From assembly GCA_963801065.1 (NCBI GenBank), contig CAWDDG010000004.1:434001-498000 (forward strand): 64,000 nucleotides of DNA. The letters are read 5' to 3'. The notes beneath the pieces are model-generated. The model was not told where the DNA came from and ran no database searches. It saw only the letters and a list, made by a program, of their open reading frames with translations. Of this stretch, positions 37,790 through 45,371 are shown in pieces (position 1 is the stretch's first letter; every line of letters starts with the position of its first letter). Source of the DNA: CAWDDG01 sp963801065. Lineage in GTDB: Bacteria > Actinomycetota > Actinomycetes > Jiangellales > Jiangellaceae. The position numbers and the translations under genes are program-made.

Positions 37790-38941
37790 CTAGAGCCAAC
37801 CTCGCCGCTTGAACACGACGTAGAGCACGACCGACGTCGCGGCCATCAACAGCAGGGCAAAGGGGTATCCGAACGGCCACCCGAGCTCGGGCATGTTATC
37901 GAAGTTCATGCCGTACACGGTGCCGATAAGGGTCGGTGCGAAGAGGATCGCCGCCCAGGCCGAGATCTTCTTTACCTCTTCACTCTGAGCGTTGCTCGCC
38001 TCGGTGAGGCTCTTCATCTCCTCGTTCTGGTGCTGCGCGACGAGCGTCGCGTTGACCGTGAGTATGTCGCGCAGCAACTGGCGGAAGCCGTCGATGCGCT
38101 CGACAACGTGAGTGAGGTGGTCGTCGACGTCGCGCAGTTGGAGCCGCAGCTCCTCGTCGATGCCGTACTTGTCGAAGCCGGCCATCAGCGCGGCGAGCAT
38201 CCCGACCAGGGGCTGCGTCGCGCGCTGGAACTCGATGACCTCGCGGGACAGCTCGTAGATGCGCCTGGACACCTTCGGGTCGCCGCCGAAGACCTCGGTC
38301 TCGATCTCATCGATGTCGTTCTCGAGGCCGGCGACGACCGGCGCGTACCCGTCGACGACCTTGTCGAGGATCGCGTACAGGACGGCTTCAGTCCCGAGCG
38401 CGAGCAGGTCGGGATTGCTCTCCATGCGCCGGCGCACACTGGCCAGGTTCGGGGCTTCGCTGTGCCGGACTGTGATGACGAAGTTCGGGCCGACGAAGAC
38501 GTGGACCTCGCCGAACTCGACCTCCTCAGCCGCGTCGATGTAGCGGGCGGCGCGGAGGACGATGAACAGCGTGTCCTCGTAGCGCTCCAGCTTGGGCCGC
38601 TGGTGCGCCAGGATCGCGTCCTCCACGGCGAGCTCGTGCAGCATGAACTCGCCGGCCAGTGACGCGATTTCGCGTTCGGTGGGCCGGTAGAGGCCGATCC
38701 ACGCCATCCGCCTGGGGTCGTCGTCGAGCGCGGCGTACGTTTCGGCCAGGGTCGACGGAGACTCGATCCGGTCACCGCCGACGTACACCGCGGAGTCGAC
38801 GAGGCTGTCGGCGACCGACCGCTCGACGGCCTCGGCTGGATCGGCAACCTCCTCTCCTCGCGCCTGTGCAGTGCCGGACGAGTCGGACCGGCGCCCCCGC
38901 GGGGCGAGGCCACGAAGGCGGGGGATGCGGAAGTCGGACAT
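37790..38941 (-). CDS. corA: CorA-family magnesium/cobalt transporter
   Basis: A 383-residue CorA-type divalent cation channel of the cytoplasmic membrane. A large N-terminal cytosolic domain (about 1-315) ends in the long stalk helix (LRDVDDHLTHVVERIDGFRQ). Two transmembrane helices follow, ILFAPTLIGTVYG and FALLLMAATSVVLYVVF, with the invariant pore motif YGMNFDNMPE between them. The C-terminus is short and basic. ATG 38941 has GAGGAG seven bases upstream. It is divergent from the DLW-39 gene. The exact metal cannot be read from the sequence. Confidence 0.93.
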   Translation of the reverse strand: MSDFRIPRLRGLAPRGRRSDSSGTAQARGEEVADPAEAVERSVADSLVDSAVYVGGDRIESPSTLAETYAALDDDPRRMAWIGLYRPTEREIASLAGEFMLHELAVEDAILAHQRPKLERYEDTLFIVLRAARYIDAAEEVEFGEVHVFVGPNFVITVRHSEAPNLASVRRRMESNPDLLALGTEAVLYAILDKVVDGYAPVVAGLENDIDEIETEVFGGDPKVSRRIYELSREVIEFQRATQPLVGMLAALMAGFDKYGIDEELRLQLRDVDDHLTHVVERIDGFRQLLRDILTVNATLVAQHQNEEMKSLTEASNAQSEEVKKISAWAAILFAPTLIGTVYGMNFDNMPELGWPFGYPFALLLMAATSVVLYVVFKRRGWL

Positions 38942-39274
38942 GGCTCACGCTCCTCGTCGGATCTCGGCGGGCGTGCACGGTGTGGCCGCAGGGACCAGAA
39001 CCTGCCGAACGGAGGCCAACCGGGCGCAAGCGCCAGGTGAACCGGGCGGGATCGCTGGCCTACGATCCGCCTGGATGACTGGGAGGTTCGCTGCGCATGA
39101 GCGTCTCACCTCCGAAGATCCCGAACCGCGTCGCGATCCGACGTCGCGAGCACGCCAAGCATAGTCCGGGCCCAACCCGCCCGTGACCAGCGGCGATGGG
39201 AGCCGCTGTGCCACCTTGCCGCCGCCTGCGCTAGCCTGCGCACACGTCCACGACCGTCTGGGAGGCGGCCCGTC
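38942..39274. other. Divergent promoter region corA / DLW-39
   Basis: This is a 333-base spacer without a supported gene. A TAGCCT -10-like hexamer at 39232-39237 would start a transcript about 30 bases before the DLW-39 GTG. I see no clear riboswitch for the corA side. Confidence 0.4.
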
Positions 39275-39415
39275 GTGTTCAACAAGAAGCTCTTGCTCAC
39301 CGCGCTGATCGCAGCTGCCGGATATCTCGGGTACAAGCGGGTCCAGGCCGACAAGGCAGAACAGGACCTCTGGGCGGAGGCCACCGACCCGGTGGCGCCG
39401 CGCGACCGCCGCTAG
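39275..39415 (+). CDS. DLW-39 family small protein
   Basis: A 46-residue protein that opens with a hydrophobic helix (LLLTALIAAAGYLGY, residues 5-19) and contains the DLW signature in KAEQDLWAEATDPVAP. DLW-39 is a tiny actinobacterial family usually encoded near the gyrA-tRNA-Ile-tRNA-Ala region; its function is unknown. The GTG at 39275 is preceded by GGGAGG at the correct distance. Its presence shows that core origin-region synteny resumes here within the accessory tract. Confidence 0.85.
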   Translation: MFNKKLLLTALIAAAGYLGYKRVQADKAEQDLWAEATDPVAPRDRR

Positions 39416-39433
39416 CCGGAGTATCGCCGGGCG

Positions 39434-40453
39434 ATGGACCCGGTCGCTGCGCTGCAGCGCATCGCATACCTGCTCGAGCGGGCCCGGGAGCCGACGTACC
39501 GCGTCCGCGCCTTCCGGGCAGCTGCCGCGGCGATCGGCGAGTTGCCGACGCAGGAGCTCGCCAAGCGCGCCGACGAGGGCACGCTGACCGAGCTGCGCGG
39601 CGTCGGCAAGGTGACGTCGGAGGTGATCCAGGAGGCACTCGGTGGTGAGACGCCGGTCTACCTGCGGCGGCTCGAGTCGACGGCCGGCACGCCGGTCGCC
39701 GAGGGCGGCGCGGAGATCCGTGCAGCCTTGCGAGGTGATCTGCATACGCACTCGGACTGGTCCGACGGCGGCAGCCCGATCGAGGAGATGGTTACGACGG
39801 CGCGCGACCTCGGTCACGAGTACGTCGCCCTCACCGACCACTCGCCGCGGCTGACGGTGGCCAACGGTCTGTCACCGGACCGGTTGCGCAAGCAGCTGGA
39901 CGTCGTCGCCGGGCTCAACGAGCGCCTTGCACCGTTCCGGATCCTCACCGGCATCGAGGTCGATATCGACGAGGACGGCAGCTTGGACCAGGAGCCGGAG
40001 CTGTTGGAGCGCCTCGACATCGTCGTCGCCAGCGTCCATTCGAAGCTGCGGATGCCGCGCGAGGACATGACCCGCCGCATGGTCACCGCGATCGCGAACG
40101 CGCACACCGACGTGCTCGGCCACTGCACAGGACGGCTGATCACCGGCGAGCGCGGCAAGCGGCCGGAGTCGGATTTCGACCCCGAGCTCGTCTTCGAGGC
40201 GTGCCGCCAATTCGGCGTGGCCGTCGAGATCAACTCGCGCCCGGAACGGCTCGACCCGCCGAAGCGGCTGCTGCGCCTGGCCGTCGAGGGCGGCTGTGTC
40301 TTCTCGATCGACACCGACGCCCATGCGCCCGGCCAGCTGGACTGGCAGCCCTATGGATGTGAGCGCGCTGCCAAGTGTGGCGTACCCGTCGAGCGGATCG
40401 TCAACACGTGGGCGGCAGACGAGCTGCTCGACTGGTGCGCTCCGGAGTCGTGA
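39434..40453 (+). CDS. PHP-domain phosphoesterase with N-terminal helix-hairpin-helix (PolX-like)
   Basis: A 339-residue protein with a DNA-polymerase-X-type helical region at 1-85, including a helix-hairpin-helix-like LRGVGKVTSEVI at 54-65. A PHP metal-dependent phosphoesterase domain starts at residue 102 (DLHTHSDWSDG). Further PHP metal-ligand motifs are ALTDHSPRL, GIEVDIDEDGSL, VVASVHSKL, VLGHCTGRL, EINSRPERL and DTDAHAPG. The nucleotidyltransferase palm of true PolX is absent, so it probably hydrolyses a phosphoester rather than polymerising DNA. It begins 18 bases after DLW-39 and is likely co-transcribed. A perfect terminator hairpin follows. Confidence 0.87.
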   Translation: MDPVAALQRIAYLLERAREPTYRVRAFRAAAAAIGELPTQELAKRADEGTLTELRGVGKVTSEVIQEALGGETPVYLRRLESTAGTPVAEGGAEIRAALRGDLHTHSDWSDGGSPIEEMVTTARDLGHEYVALTDHSPRLTVANGLSPDRLRKQLDVVAGLNERLAPFRILTGIEVDIDEDGSLDQEPELLERLDIVVASVHSKLRMPREDMTRRMVTAIANAHTDVLGHCTGRLITGERGKRPESDFDPELVFEACRQFGVAVEINSRPERLDPPKRLLRLAVEGGCVFSIDTDAHAPGQLDWQPYGCERAAKCGVPVERIVNTWAADELLDWCAPES

Positions 40454-40519
40454 CCCGACACGCCGGGCGTGTCGGTCGAACCGGACAGCCCTGACACCCG
40501 TGATAATGGATCACGAGGA

Positions 40520-40556
40520 AGAGGCCCCCTCCACGTATGAGGTGGAGGGGGCCTCT
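40520..40556. terminator. Strong hairpin terminator after the PHP gene
   Basis: A perfect 15-bp stem: the arm beginning AGAGGCCCCC (40520-40534) pairs with the arm ending GGGGGCCTCT (40542-40556) around a seven-base loop. There is no T tract. It stands 67 bases after the PHP gene stop. Confidence 0.85.
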
Positions 40557-40785
40557 CAAGCTCCGCGTCCCTGCGTTCTCCGATTGCTCGGCGCTCGGTC
40601 TGCGAAACCCCGCCACCTGTGTCGAGAACCCCTCACAAACACCGGTTGCCCGGCGCTCGCTGCCCTGGATTTGACTCCCGGACCAGGTCCCCATCACTGG
40701 CGACGTGAGAGATTTCTAGCCCTACCCGGGACCCTCCGCAACCCCTGGAGGGAACTAAATTTCAAGATTCTTTGCCGTCCCCAGG

Positions 40786-40862
40786 ATGTCCACAGAATGG
40801 CATCGGTTACCCCCAGGACCAGGGGCTTATCCACCGTCTCGTCCACCGTCTCGTCCACAGTC
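40786..40862 (+). repeat. Tandem DnaA-box-like array upstream of tRNA-Ala
   Basis: ATGTCCACA at 40786-40794 is followed by three consecutive 12-base units from 40827 to 40862: TTATCCACCGTC, TCGTCCACCGTC and TCGTCCACAGTC. Each unit begins with a nonamer one or two changes from TTGTCCACA or TTATCCACA, all in one orientation. The rest of the PHP-tRNA-Ala spacer (40454-40926) holds the terminator at 40520 and no gene. Confidence 0.75.
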
Positions 40863-40926
40863 GCGCGTCCCTGGCCTCACGTGGTGAGGCAACCATCGCC
40901 GGACCGGTATCCTGGTGCTCTCCCTC

Positions 40927-41002
40927 GGGGACGTAGCTCAACTGGCAGAGCACCGCCTTTGCAAGGCGGGGGTTGAGGGTTCAAGTCCCTTCGTCTCCAC
41001 CA
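40927..41002 (+). tRNA. tRNA-Ala (TGC anticodon), CCA encoded
   Basis: A cloverleaf with acceptor GGGGACG paired with CGTCTCC, D-loop AGCTCAACTGGCAGAGC, anticodon loop TTTGCAA with anticodon TGC, T-arm GGTTCAAGTCC and an encoded CCA. Its 3' part (40957-41001) recurs downstream as attachment-site copies. Confidence 0.97.
40957..41001 (+). repeat. att: Attachment-site repeat, copy 1 (within tRNA-Ala)
   Basis: Forty-five bases from the anticodon loop through the acceptor stem and CC of tRNA-Ala are identical to 45070-45114. The last 26 positions of the gene up to CAC also match 48099-48124. Downstream, CTGTAGCCAAAGATGTAGCC (41060-41079) resembles 44965-44984. Confidence 0.85.
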
Positions 41003-41187
41003 TCGCTGACCTGCGGCGACGCGACTCGCGCCGACGAAACGCGGCCCTGCAGACGACCTCTGTAGCCAAAGATGTAGCCAACGCGGCTCATCGGGTCTCC
41101 ATCGCACGATCCATCGCGGACGCATCCCCTACCCGACGCGCGTCTCGTATCGCGAGCCGTCATGGCAGCCTGAGCGTCTCCGCCGGC

Positions 41188-44073
41188 TCAGTCGGTAGCC
41201 GGACCGGCGAGGCGGCGGGCCAGTTGGGCGAGCTCGACCCGGTTGGTGGTGCCGGTCTTGTGCAGCAGGTGCGAAACGTGCACGCTGACGGTCTTCTCGC
41301 TGACCACCAGCTCGCGGGCGATCTCCCCGTAGGTCCGCCCGGCCACGATGTGGGCCAGCACCTCGCGTTCGCGGGGTGTGAGACCCGGTATGGCCTGCGC
41401 CTCGGGCCGTGGGCTCCCGTCAACCCGGGCCAGTGATATCCGGGTGCTCTGTGCCAGCGCTTCCACGTCGGCGAGAAGCGGCGCGGCCTGCAGGTCTTGG
41501 GCCAGTTCGTGCGCCCGCCGCAGCGCGGTAGCGGTTGGGTTGCGGTCGGCGCGCTCCTTGGCCAGCGCCTCGGCGGCCCGCCACCAGGTGTAGGCCTCCT
41601 CCCAGGCGAGCTCCCCATCGGCGCATGCCTGCGCGGCCGCCGTCCATGCCGTGGCGGCGGCCGGGTCGTCCTGGCCCCGCTGCAGTTCGGCGTCGTACAG
41701 CGCCTGCATCGCGCGGACCTCAGCTTGATGCAGCGGGCCAGGCCCGACTTCTGCCACAACTCTTGGATAGCGCCTCCGTAAATCGTGTAGTCGCGCCAGC
41801 GCCTGCGCGGGGTCTTCGCCCCGGTCCCGGAACGCCTGCGCCTCGTCCGCCAGGGCTCTCGCGGCTAGCGGCACAAGCTGCACGACGATGTTCGAGTGGC
41901 CTTCTCGTTCGGCTCCGGCCATTGCGGCCGCGAACGCCCGACCTGTGTCACCGGCGGCGAGGGCCAGCTCGGCCCGGACCACGTCGAAGCCATAGAACAG
42001 CAAGACGGTCCGATCGGTGGACAGCTCGTCCGCGCGGGCGATGTGGGCCTCGGCCTCGGCCCACCGGCCCTGGCGCACGGCCAGCAGAGCCGCGGTAAGC
42101 CTAGCGACCAAGTCACCTCGCGGCCCGGGCGTAGATCCCAGCGCCACTCGCAGCCGCCCGACGCAGGCCCGCCAGTCCCCGAGCCGAACCAGCCCGAACG
42201 CCTCATCCGCGGAGAGCTTCGCCACGTAGCAATGCGGCGCGCCAAGGGCGGTCAGCTCCTCCCGGCTCCGCCGCGAATGCTCGATCACGTCACGGTTCCC
42301 CCAACTGAGGTCCAGGCAGTTACTCGCCCAAGTCGCTGCGCCGACGAACCCGATGAAGTCCCTGGCCTTCGCCGCCGCCGCCTGCGCCTCCTGAGCCTCA
42401 GCCAAACCTCCACCGTCGCCCGCGAAGACGCGGGCCGTCACCTTCGCAGTGAGCGCATGCACGAGAGCCTTTGCCGACCCGCATGCCCGCGCAAGGCGGA
42501 CCGCGTCGTCCGCCCGCGCCGGCCCGGACGGCACACCATCCCACACCTCTATTGCCGCCAGTCCGGCCACGGCCAGCGCGTGCTCCGCGCTGTCCGGGTA
42601 CTCCGCAGAGAGCCGTACAGCCCTCCAGGCGTCGTCGACAGTGGTGGTCGCCCGACTGGTCTGAAACCGCAGGTGCATCCGGCGGACTAGCAGCTCGGCG
42701 GCGAGCAGGGGCTCCAGTTCCTGGTCTCCTAGAGCGAGCAGGTCGTCGACGGCGGCCAGCTCTTCTTCCTGTTCTCCGGTCTGCTCGGCCGCGCCGCGGA
42801 TGCGCTGCAACAAGTCGATCCGGGATAGGCCCGGGTCGGGCACCTGCGGCCACAGGTCCAGGGCACGGTGTAGCAGCCGCAGCATCTCGGCAGCGCCGCC
42901 AGCTCGGCCTGCTGCGTCGGCGGCGAGCAGCGCCCACCGGTAGGCCTGTTGCGGGCGCCCGGCCCGGTGGTGATGGTCGGCAAGGTCGACGACTTGCTCG
43001 ACGCTCATTTCGTCCGGGTTGCCCGCGGGTTCCAACGTGGCCGCGAACGCGGCGTGCAGTGCGGCGCGTTCCTCGGGCAAGAGCTCCTGTTCGAGCACCT
43101 CGGCAAGCAATGGGTGCACGAACCAATATGCCCCGCCTGCGCTCACCTCAAGGACTGCGGCGTTGACGGCCTCCCGCAGCAGGGGCACCACGTCATCCCG
43201 GACTCCGGTCTGGCGTGCCACCTCGCTCAGCTGGTCTGCCCGCTGAGGTGTTCCCGCGACAGCGACCAGCCGGGTCAAGGCCTGGGCCAACGACGACAGA
43301 CCGTGCCAGGCGCGGGTCGTAGCTTCCTGAAGTTCAGTCGGCAGCCCGGCAGGTAGCGATCTTGCGTCCGGTGACACACCCCGCACCAGCAGGGTGGTCA
43401 GGTAGGCGTTGCCCTGGCTGCGGGCGTACACCGCGTCGACCAGCGACTGGTGCGGCGGGCGTCCCAACAGCCCGGCCAGCTGCTCTGCGGTGGCCACCCG
43501 GTCCAACCGGCCTAAGCTCAGTTCGGCCACCCCCGGGAATCGACGCACGTCGGCCAGCCACCGCCGCAGCGGCGCGCCTTCCTCACCGGTTCGCACCGTG
43601 GCGGCCACGCCCAGCCGACGGCCGGCCAATCCGGCCAGCACGTACATCAGCACGTCCAGCGAGCTCTGATCCGCCCACTGCAGGTCATCGACCACCAACA
43701 CCACTGGGTGCTGTCGACATCGCTCGTCTAGCCAGGCGTCGAACCCCGCCGGCCCGTCATCGGCCGACCCGCCGAGCAGCGGCGCCGGGACGTTCCGGTC
43801 GGCGGCCCATGTGCGCAGCGCCGACGTCAGCGGCAGGAACGGAACGGCCATGGACGTCAACGGCAAACAGGACGCCCACACCACGTCGGCGACCTCGCCG
43901 ACCCGCGCGCAGGCCTCGCGCACCAGCGCGGTCTTGCCCACCCCGGCCTCACCGGAGACCAGCAACGCACCCGCCTGGCCGCGAGTCGCGGCGTGCACCA
44001 GCCCGACCACGGCCTCGATCTCACCGGCACGCCCCACCAGCGGCCGGCGGGCCACCCCATCCCGGTCCGCCAT
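41188..44073 (-). CDS. LuxR-family transcriptional regulator with AAA-ATPase domain (LAL type)
   Basis: A 961-residue MalT/LAL-type regulator. The N-terminal ATPase has Walker A SGEAGVGKTALV (40-51) and Walker B PVVLVVDDLQWADQSSLDVL. The middle (about 380-890) is a long alpha-helical TPR-like region, and the C-terminal LuxR helix-turn-helix (about 895-950) carries GLTPREREVLAHIVAGRTYG and EKTVSVHVSHLLHKTG. Such regulators activate transcription upon binding an inducer; the ligand here is unknown. ATG 44073 (MADRDGVARRPLVGR) matches the usual start of this family; an upstream GTG-like extension to 44244 overlaps the operator region. It is the only large gene between tRNA-Ala and its 45-bp repeat copy, so it is the cargo of that element. 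Confidence 0.9.
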   Translation of the reverse strand: MADRDGVARRPLVGRAGEIEAVVGLVHAATRGQAGALLVSGEAGVGKTALVREACARVGEVADVVWASCLPLTSMAVPFLPLTSALRTWAADRNVPAPLLGGSADDGPAGFDAWLDERCRQHPVVLVVDDLQWADQSSLDVLMYVLAGLAGRRLGVAATVRTGEEGAPLRRWLADVRRFPGVAELSLGRLDRVATAEQLAGLLGRPPHQSLVDAVYARSQGNAYLTTLLVRGVSPDARSLPAGLPTELQEATTRAWHGLSSLAQALTRLVAVAGTPQRADQLSEVARQTGVRDDVVPLLREAVNAAVLEVSAGGAYWFVHPLLAEVLEQELLPEERAALHAAFAATLEPAGNPDEMSVEQVVDLADHHHRAGRPQQAYRWALLAADAAGRAGGAAEMLRLLHRALDLWPQVPDPGLSRIDLLQRIRGAAEQTGEQEEELAAVDDLLALGDQELEPLLAAELLVRRMHLRFQTSRATTTVDDAWRAVRLSAEYPDSAEHALAVAGLAAIEVWDGVPSGPARADDAVRLARACGSAKALVHALTAKVTARVFAGDGGGLAEAQEAQAAAAKARDFIGFVGAATWASNCLDLSWGNRDVIEHSRRSREELTALGAPHCYVAKLSADEAFGLVRLGDWRACVGRLRVALGSTPGPRGDLVARLTAALLAVRQGRWAEAEAHIARADELSTDRTVLLFYGFDVVRAELALAAGDTGRAFAAAMAGAEREGHSNIVVQLVPLAARALADEAQAFRDRGEDPAQALARLHDLRRRYPRVVAEVGPGPLHQAEVRAMQALYDAELQRGQDDPAAATAWTAAAQACADGELAWEEAYTWWRAAEALAKERADRNPTATALRRAHELAQDLQAAPLLADVEALAQSTRISLARVDGSPRPEAQAIPGLTPREREVLAHIVAGRTYGEIARELVVSEKTVSVHVSHLLHKTGTTNRVELAQLARRLAGPATD

Positions 44074-44139
44074 CCACTCGAGTCTGCCACCGCGGCACAA
44101 CGCCGCGCCGCCTGATATCGCCGCCCCCGATCTCGAAGA

Positions 44140-44194
44140 TGAGGGGTCAGAGCCGCCATCTGAGGGGTCGCACCCGATGTGGCCCCGCCCCTCA
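44140..44194. promoter_or_regulatory. Direct-repeat operator between the LuxR regulator and the small gene
   Basis: TGAGGGGTC occurs at 44140-44148 and 44161-44169, 21 bases apart (two helical turns). A reverse-oriented TGAGGGG lies at 44188-44194. The position between divergent genes suits a binding site for the LuxR protein; binding is inferred. Confidence 0.5.
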
Positions 44195-44238
44195 CGGCGC
44201 AGCGTGGAACCACCACAACGACGCCCCAGGAGGCCGTC

Positions 44239-44418
44239 ATGCACGAGTACATCGCACAGAAGCTTTACGAGGAGCGCGCGGCCAGGCTTCGCGGCGAGGC
44301 GGCCGCCTACCGACTGGCCCGACCCGCGGCTCGCCGGCCGCGGGGTCAGCCCTCACGACGACCGTGGTGGCACCACCTAGGCCTTGGCGGCCAACCGGCC
44401 AACCTGCGACCCGCATGA
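44239..44418 (+). CDS. Small basic protein divergent from the LuxR regulator
   Basis: A 59-residue protein, MHEYIAQKLYEERAARLRGE at its start, then AAAYRLARPAARRPRGQPSR. The N-terminal half is a likely amphipathic helix and the second half is arginine- and proline-rich. Short proteins with a similar opening occur beside transcriptional regulators in actinobacteria, without known function. The AGGAGG (44228-44233) five bases before ATG 44239 is among the best ribosome sites in this accessory tract, which is the main reason to accept it. It is probably controlled by the divergent LuxR protein through the TGAGGGGTC repeats. Confidence 0.6.
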   Translation: MHEYIAQKLYEERAARLRGEAAAYRLARPAARRPRGQPSRRPWWHHLGLGGQPANLRPA

Positions 44419-44695
44419 GCACCGACATCACCCGGAACCGCGGAAAACCCGTCAAGCACCGCTGAGCTCAACTCCGGCACAAGGCGGTCGAATCGTCTCG
44501 GGTGGATGGTCAAGGGCAGCTTTGCGTCCGCACACCCGCCGAACCGTAAACGGACGAGGAAGCGACCGCACGAGCTCGACAGCTTCTGAACGAGCTTCCG
44601 AAGCGCCCTTGCTAGCCGGTGCTTAACCGTCGGCATCGTCGACGGCAACGGCGTGGAGCTCTGCGGTTCCCTTGGTGAGAAGTTTCTTTACTCCG

Positions 44696-44766
44696 TCAAG
44701 GCGGCTCGCTGCGCTCGCCGCAAGCCCGACCCGCGGGCGGCGCTGGGGCGCCGTCCTCGGCCGGGC
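44696..44766 (+). repeat. 71-bp dispersed repeat, copy 1
   Basis: Begins TCAAGGCGGCTCGC and ends TCGGCCGGGC. It matches 48028-48097 with about three substitutions and one missing base. It contains GGCGCTGGGGCGCC, a small palindrome. Confidence 0.8.
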
Positions 44767-45069
44767 GGCAGCAGGAGAGCGAGAGCGGAGACGCGCACAG
44801 GAGGTCATAGACCGCCGTCGTCCTCTCCGCGGCCAATCTCGAGCCAGCGCCGCCCGCGTCAAGGGCGCCTGACGGCGTCGCTTCGCGATCCTCGACCCTT
44901 GACCCGGTCTGCGCGGGCCTTCGATCCGGCAGCTATGAGGTCGACGGCTCGGATCAGGCCGAAGCTGTAGCCAAGCATGTAGCCAAACTCATGAGCGACC
45001 ATGAACGACGGGAGTCTGTGGCCTACGGCACTCCAGCCTGGTGCACCAACCTCGCGCCTGGGAGATGAT

Positions 45070-45114
45070 CTTTGCAAGGCGGGGGTTGAGGGTTCAAGTC
45101 CCTTCGTCTCCACC
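45070..45114 (+). repeat. att: Attachment-site repeat, copy 2 (45 bp of tRNA-Ala 3' end)
   Basis: Identical over 45 bases to 40957-41001. The 5' half of the tRNA is missing, so it is not a functional tRNA. The distance from copy 1 is 4,113 bases, enclosing the LuxR regulator and the small divergent gene. Confidence 0.88.
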
Positions 45115-45138
45115 GTGTGATCTCTCAAGAGATCGGCG

Positions 45139-45169
45139 ACAGGGTGAACCCTCAGGGTCACCCTGTTTT
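45139..45169 (+). terminator. Intrinsic terminator-like hairpin after att copy 2
   Basis: ACAGGGTGA (45139-45147) pairs with TCACCCTGT (45158-45166); the loop contains CCCTCAGGG, and TTTT follows (45166-45169). It may be the former tRNA-Ala terminator displaced by integration, or belong to the transposase remnant. Confidence 0.6.
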
Positions 45170-45338
45170 CCTTGGGGTCCGGGTGGTCGGCTGGTGGGTT
45201 GGTAGTCGCGGCTGGGTCGATGGTCAGTTCGCGGAAGAGTTCACCGGTGGTGGCAGCGACGACGTGGATGTCGAGGTCGTGGACGAGCGGGATCACGGGG
45301 GTCGGGCGTGGGTTCGCCCGATGAGCACTGTGCCGCAC
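45170..45338 (-). pseudogene. Remnant of an IS481/IS3-type transposase 3' end
   Basis: The minus strand reads IPLVHDLDIHVVAATTGELF, then RELTIDP, which resembles the C-terminal end of IS481-type integrase-core transposases (LLRELTLDP followed by RDYQPT). RDYQPTSRPPGPQGK follows in another frame, so the remnant also carries a frameshift. No upstream catalytic DDE region is present. Family assignment is from memory of the motif, not from a search. Confidence 0.5.
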
Positions 45339-45371
45339 TTGCCGGCCGACACGCCGGTGCCGCTACGTGTC

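Larger units (their letters stand above)
44419..45371. other. Composite junction region: dispersed repeats, att copy 2, transposase remnant
   Basis: Nearly 1 kb without an intact gene. In order it holds a 71-base repeat (44696-44766, also at 48028-48097), a second repeat (44874-44950, also at 32156-32226), CTGTAGCCAAGCATGTAGCC (44965-44984, similar to 41060-41079), att copy 2 (45070-45114), a hairpin with T tract (45139-45169), and a minus-strand remnant of a transposase 3' end (45338 down to about 45170). Confidence 0.7.

Noticed and set aside
40877..41436. Frames across tRNA-Ala reading LGDVAQLAEHRLCKAG (plus) and RRRDLNPQPPPCKGG (minus)
   Set aside because: Both are translations of the tRNA itself, a frequent annotation artefact.
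45070..45114. A second tRNA-Ala gene
   Set aside because: Only the 3' 45 bases are present; the D-arm and 5' acceptor strand are missing.
44859..45338. A single 159-codon minus-strand gene
   Set aside because: It is a composite of a transposase remnant, the antisense of att copy 2 (VETKGLEPSTPALQR) and a dispersed repeat, not one gene.
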